Source: CAZRWH01 sp964603905 (GTDB lineage: Bacteria > Patescibacteriota > Gracilibacteria > UBA1369 > UBA12470). Taken from it: a DNA stretch of 7,750 nt. Positions within the stretch are counted from its first letter, which is position 1. Every line of letters starts with the position of its first letter. The notes below the pieces were generated by a model. The model saw only the letters and a program-made list of their open reading frames with translations, searched no databases and was not told the DNA's origin. Shown one piece after another: positions 5,571-7,750 of this stretch. The stretch lies in contig CAZRWH010000044.1 in NCBI GenBank assembly GCA_964603905.1, positions 1-7,750 of the forward strand. Direction: 5' to 3'. Position numbers and translations under genes: made by a program.

Positions 5571-7301
5571 TTAACATGAGAAGTGAGACTCCATCATCTG
5601 AACAACCGAAGATCGTCCAAAACGACCAGAAACAAATATCGGATCTATTCCTCGATGCGACAAAAACTTATGAAAAAACACACATTCCCTCTGTAAACCA
5701 GGCTCAGCCTCATTGTGATCAACAGGAGCATCATTTACATAATCACCACCTACAACCAACACACAATCAAAATCCCCAGCTTCATTAACCTGTTTCTGCA
5801 AAGCCGCACGATAATTAAATGAATCATCAGACTCAATACACACAGCCTCACACCCTTTCTCTGCCAAACCTGGAACAATACCCTTAGAGCATTCGCCACC
5901 AGGCAAAACACACACCAGAACCCTCTTGCCTTCAAGAGGCTCAACATCACTACATTCCAACGCTGAATCTGAATCTTGCTCAGCATCAACCAACTGAACA
6001 GCAGCCGTATTAGACTTACGAGCAGATTTCTGCTTTGCTTTCACTTTGGCTTTTCTAGCATCAAGCGCATCGTTCAATTTGTATTCCATAATATGCAAAG
6101 CCAACAACAAGTAATGAACTTCATAATAAACAGCCTTGATGGTATTAGCCCCTAGATCAACCTCCAAAGTCCCATCCTCTATTGTAGAGCTTTCATGATC
6201 AACACTTTCTGGATAACGAGTAACCAGCGCATTGTAAACTTTTGGAGTCCACGTCCTCCAGCCTTCAATGTCATCCTGACTAACAATACCTTTAGCAAAC
6301 AATGCTTGCTCAAGCTGAGTTCTAAGAATCACCAACGGTGAATAACCAGGCTTATCAGAATAATCAAGCAACTCAGAACCTACAATACCTCCACAACGTT
6401 TCATAGGAATAAAAATCACACGTCCAGGTCCAGTTCTAATCAATTTGCGAAGTTTTGTACGATAACTATCAGCTTTACGTCTAATAGTTCGAATATCATC
6501 AGAGTCAAAATTAATTAAATCTTCCACAACTGAAAACGCATGATAGAAACCATTCTCTTCAAGAACAGGCATGTGTTCTGTCATTCTCTTAATAGAGTGC
6601 TCCAAAGAAGAATCTGAATCAGCAACAGCTTTCAAAGATTCAGACGTTTTATCTCGAGCCTCTTCAATCTCAGTTTTTTTCTCAGTTTCCAACAACAAAG
6701 CCGAAACCGCCTTGAACACGTTCAAATAAGCGTTCAATTCTGCCATCATTTTACGGATAACATCACCTCTAGAACCTTGCCTAACCTTTTGACTAAAACT
6801 AAACCTCTCTTCCGGAGATTCAACATTAAAACCTTCTTCAACAAGACCGCCAAAATATTTCATAGTAATTTTCGCAATCCTGGTCATATTCACATCTGGA
6901 GAATCACTATATCTCAAATTATCCATTTTCCCCTGACTAACAATTCCCAAAGCAACCAATTCCTCAGCAAAACTTGCAACACGACCAGCATCAGATTCAT
7001 CCGCAAAATGGAAGATATAAAACCCAGCGTTTTGCATAATATAAGTCCGAATATCTCTACGCAAACCTGTCAGTTTCCTCTTAAGCTCCAAGATACTATT
7101 ATCCTTTTTCGCAATAGCAATACCTCTTCTATAAATACTTGCCGCTAACTGCGAACCAAAGCAATCACCTTCAATTGACCCCTCCAGCTTGGCAACAATT
7201 ACAGCAGACAAAGCATTTTCAAAGTCCTGGTTTTCGAGAACAGAAAGCACCAATTTGGCATCTTCCTCAGCAAAACCTAGTTCAGATAAATCGACAGCCA
7301 T
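5571..7301 (-). CDS. Unrecognised 576-residue protein: internal duplication plus C-terminal alpha/beta domain
   Basis: I cannot assign a family. No signal peptide or membrane segment is evident. The helical body contains two diverged copies of one module (about 20-205 and 245-412). Matching anchors are VLENQDF/VLEENGF (21-27, 246-252), a basic helix (72-89, 272-289) followed by IF, and GIVSQ (119-123, 338-342). A Lys/Arg-rich linker (about 413-430) and an acidic stretch lead to a domain at about 457-570. Its strands KRVLVCVLP, CEAVCIES, FDCVLVVGGD and DPIFVSGR alternate with helices, as in Rossmann-like, receiver-like or DUF2325 folds; nothing separates these by eye. The domain carries five of the protein's eight or so cysteines, and Cys is the last residue. 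ATG 7301 follows a good promoter, no Shine-Dalgarno site is seen, and the gene lies 59 bp downstream of gatA. Confidence 0.87.
   Translation of the reverse strand: MAVDLSELGFAEEDAKLVLSVLENQDFENALSAVIVAKLEGSIEGDCFGSQLAASIYRRGIAIAKKDNSILELKRKLTGLRRDIRTYIMQNAGFYIFHFADESDAGRVASFAEELVALGIVSQGKMDNLRYSDSPDVNMTRIAKITMKYFGGLVEEGFNVESPEERFSFSQKVRQGSRGDVIRKMMAELNAYLNVFKAVSALLLETEKKTEIEEARDKTSESLKAVADSDSSLEHSIKRMTEHMPVLEENGFYHAFSVVEDLINFDSDDIRTIRRKADSYRTKLRKLIRTGPGRVIFIPMKRCGGIVGSELLDYSDKPGYSPLVILRTQLEQALFAKGIVSQDDIEGWRTWTPKVYNALVTRYPESVDHESSTIEDGTLEVDLGANTIKAVYYEVHYLLLALHIMEYKLNDALDARKAKVKAKQKSARKSNTAAVQLVDAEQDSDSALECSDVEPLEGKRVLVCVLPGGECSKGIVPGLAEKGCEAVCIESDDSFNYRAALQKQVNEAGDFDCVLVVGGDYVNDAPVDHNEAEPGLQRECVFFHKFLSHRGIDPIFVSGRFGRSSVVQMMESHFSC
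6066..6569 (-). repeat. Copy 2 of the duplicated module in the 576-residue protein (residues about 245-412)
   Basis: Landmarks: VLEENGFYHAFSVV (246-259), TIRRKADSYRTKLRKLIR (272-289), I296-F297, GIVSQ (338-342), R349, N357, then a long helix (about 386-412). Residues 338-357 align with copy 1 at a constant offset of 219. A 13-base identity (CCTGACTAACAAT on the + strand, 6275-6287 and 6932-6944) survives at DNA level over GIVSQ. Confidence 0.65.
6687..7244 (-). repeat. Copy 1 of the duplicated module in the 576-residue protein (residues about 20-205)
   Basis: Landmarks: VLENQDFENALSAV (21-34), ELKRKLTGLRRDIRTYIM (72-89), I96-F97, GIVSQ (119-123), R130, N138, then a long helix (about 180-205). 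It has about 25 more residues than copy 2 between the first two landmarks. Confidence 0.65.
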
Positions 7302-7329
7302 ATCAAAAATTTAAAATTACAAGATCGCG

Positions 7330-7357
7330 ATTGTACCTTGTTTAAGCCAAAAGTCAA
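7330..7357 (-). promoter_or_regulatory. Sigma70-type promoter of the 576-residue gene, with a dyad at -10/+1
   Basis: On the minus strand TTGACT (7357-7352), a 16-base spacer and TACAAT (7335-7330), each one base off consensus. The leader is about 22 nt to ATG 7301. The -35 lies only a few bases beyond the gatA stop. TACAA/TTGTA arms (7318-7322 and 7331-7335) enclose the palindrome ATCGCGAT (7324-7331), spanning the -10 and transcript start, which is a possible operator. Confidence 0.7.
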
Positions 7358-7360
7358 GAC

Positions 7361-7750
7361 TTAGGACGCAGCACTCCCCACTCTCAAAACCATCTCCTCA
7401 TCAAACTGCCGCCCAATAATCTGAAGTCCAATCGGCAACCCCTCGCTAGAATCACCACAAGGAACAGAAAGAGCAGGCAAGCCTGCAGCACTCGCAGGAA
7501 TAGTAAGAGCATCCGCCATATACATACTTAGCGGATCATTAACATTAGAACCAATTTTGAAAGCAGGAGTCGGAGCAACCGGCCCACAAATCACATCCAC
7601 ATCCACAAAAGCGCTATCAAAATCTTGAATAATCTTAGTTCGAACCTTCTGAGCTTTTTTGTAATAAGCATCATAATAACCTGCAGAAAGCACATAAGTT
7701 CCAATCAAAATTCGCCGTTTAATTTCATCTCCAAAACCTTCTCCACGAAC
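7361..7750 (-). CDS. gatA: Glutamyl-tRNA(Gln)/aspartyl-tRNA(Asn) amidotransferase subunit A, C-terminal part
   Basis: GatA is the amidase subunit of GatCAB. It hydrolyses glutamine and passes the ammonia to GatB, which amidates Glu-tRNA(Gln) (and Asp-tRNA(Asn) in many bacteria). The C-terminal 129 residues are visible, open at the window's right edge. Family hallmarks are EGFGDEIKRRILIGTYVLS, GYYDAYYKKAQKVR, the GPVAPTPAFKIG segment, DPLSMYMADALTIPASAAGL, then LPALSVPCG and GLPIGLQIIGRQFDE. The Ser-cisSer-Lys catalytic triad lies in the missing N-terminal part. The protein stops at LRVGSAAS, about 10-20 residues before typical GatA ends (no ATDWHK-like tail). No downstream frame restores a tail, so the short end looks real. 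Whether gatC or gatB is adjacent cannot be seen. Confidence 0.95.
   Translation of the reverse strand, partial: VRGEGFGDEIKRRILIGTYVLSAGYYDAYYKKAQKVRTKIIQDFDSAFVDVDVICGPVAPTPAFKIGSNVNDPLSMYMADALTIPASAAGLPALSVPCGDSSEGLPIGLQIIGRQFDEEMVLRVGSAAS

Noticed and set aside
5529..5577. AGGAGGG followed by ATG 5575 on the + strand
   Set aside because: About 40 bases separate them, and the resulting frame is antisense to the 576-residue gene and low-complexity (His/Gln).
7194..7289. UBA-like look of the 576-residue protein's N-terminus (LGF...A...N..NAL)
   Set aside because: The same positions match the second internal copy better, so it is part of the repeated module. The UBA resemblance is short and generic.

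Overview
This is bacterial chromosomal DNA, probably from a metagenome: it carries two exactly 100-base N runs, the usual placeholder for scaffold gaps of unknown size. The standard code fits, since no gene needs TGA as sense. The mix of an alpha-type glutamine synthetase, a TrmB-type regulator, GatA and several unrecognised single genes, in compact AT-leaning DNA without Shine-Dalgarno sites, recalls the candidate phyla radiation (Patescibacteria, for example Peregrinibacteria). That placement is inference. The + strand is rich in A and C whichever strand is coding, which suggests a strong replication-strand skew.

Layout. 1-1427 (-) is glnA, missing only its last few codons at the window edge. 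Across a 192 bp intergenic region lies a divergent TrmB-family regulator (1620 into the first gap, +). After the gap comes a 454-residue predicted secreted protein of unknown function (2436-3800, -) that contains two diverged copies of one Cys/His-bearing module. Divergent from it, sharing an overlapping promoter region, is an unrecognised + gene (3878-4944) interrupted by an apparent frameshift at an A7 tract and by the second gap. It overlaps, tail to tail, an unrecognised 194-residue gene (4922-5506, -). Upstream of that is an unrecognised 576-residue gene (5571-7301, -) built from an internal duplication plus a C-terminal alpha/beta domain. The window closes with the C-terminal 129 residues of gatA (7361-7750, -).

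How the genes work together. The secure functions are glutamine synthesis (GlnA), use of glutamine as amide donor for tRNA-dependent amidation (GatA, within GatCAB), and transcription control (TrmB type, probably on its divergent neighbour or itself). The four genes between are best treated as lineage-specific proteins of unknown function. Most appear to have their own sigma70-type promoter 20-35 nt upstream of the start, so the region looks like single-gene units rather than an operon. I see no RNA gene, CRISPR array, insertion sequence or recognisable defence system. The most distinctive features are the two independently duplicated proteins, the A7 frameshift, and the repeated SD-less short-leader promoter arrangement.
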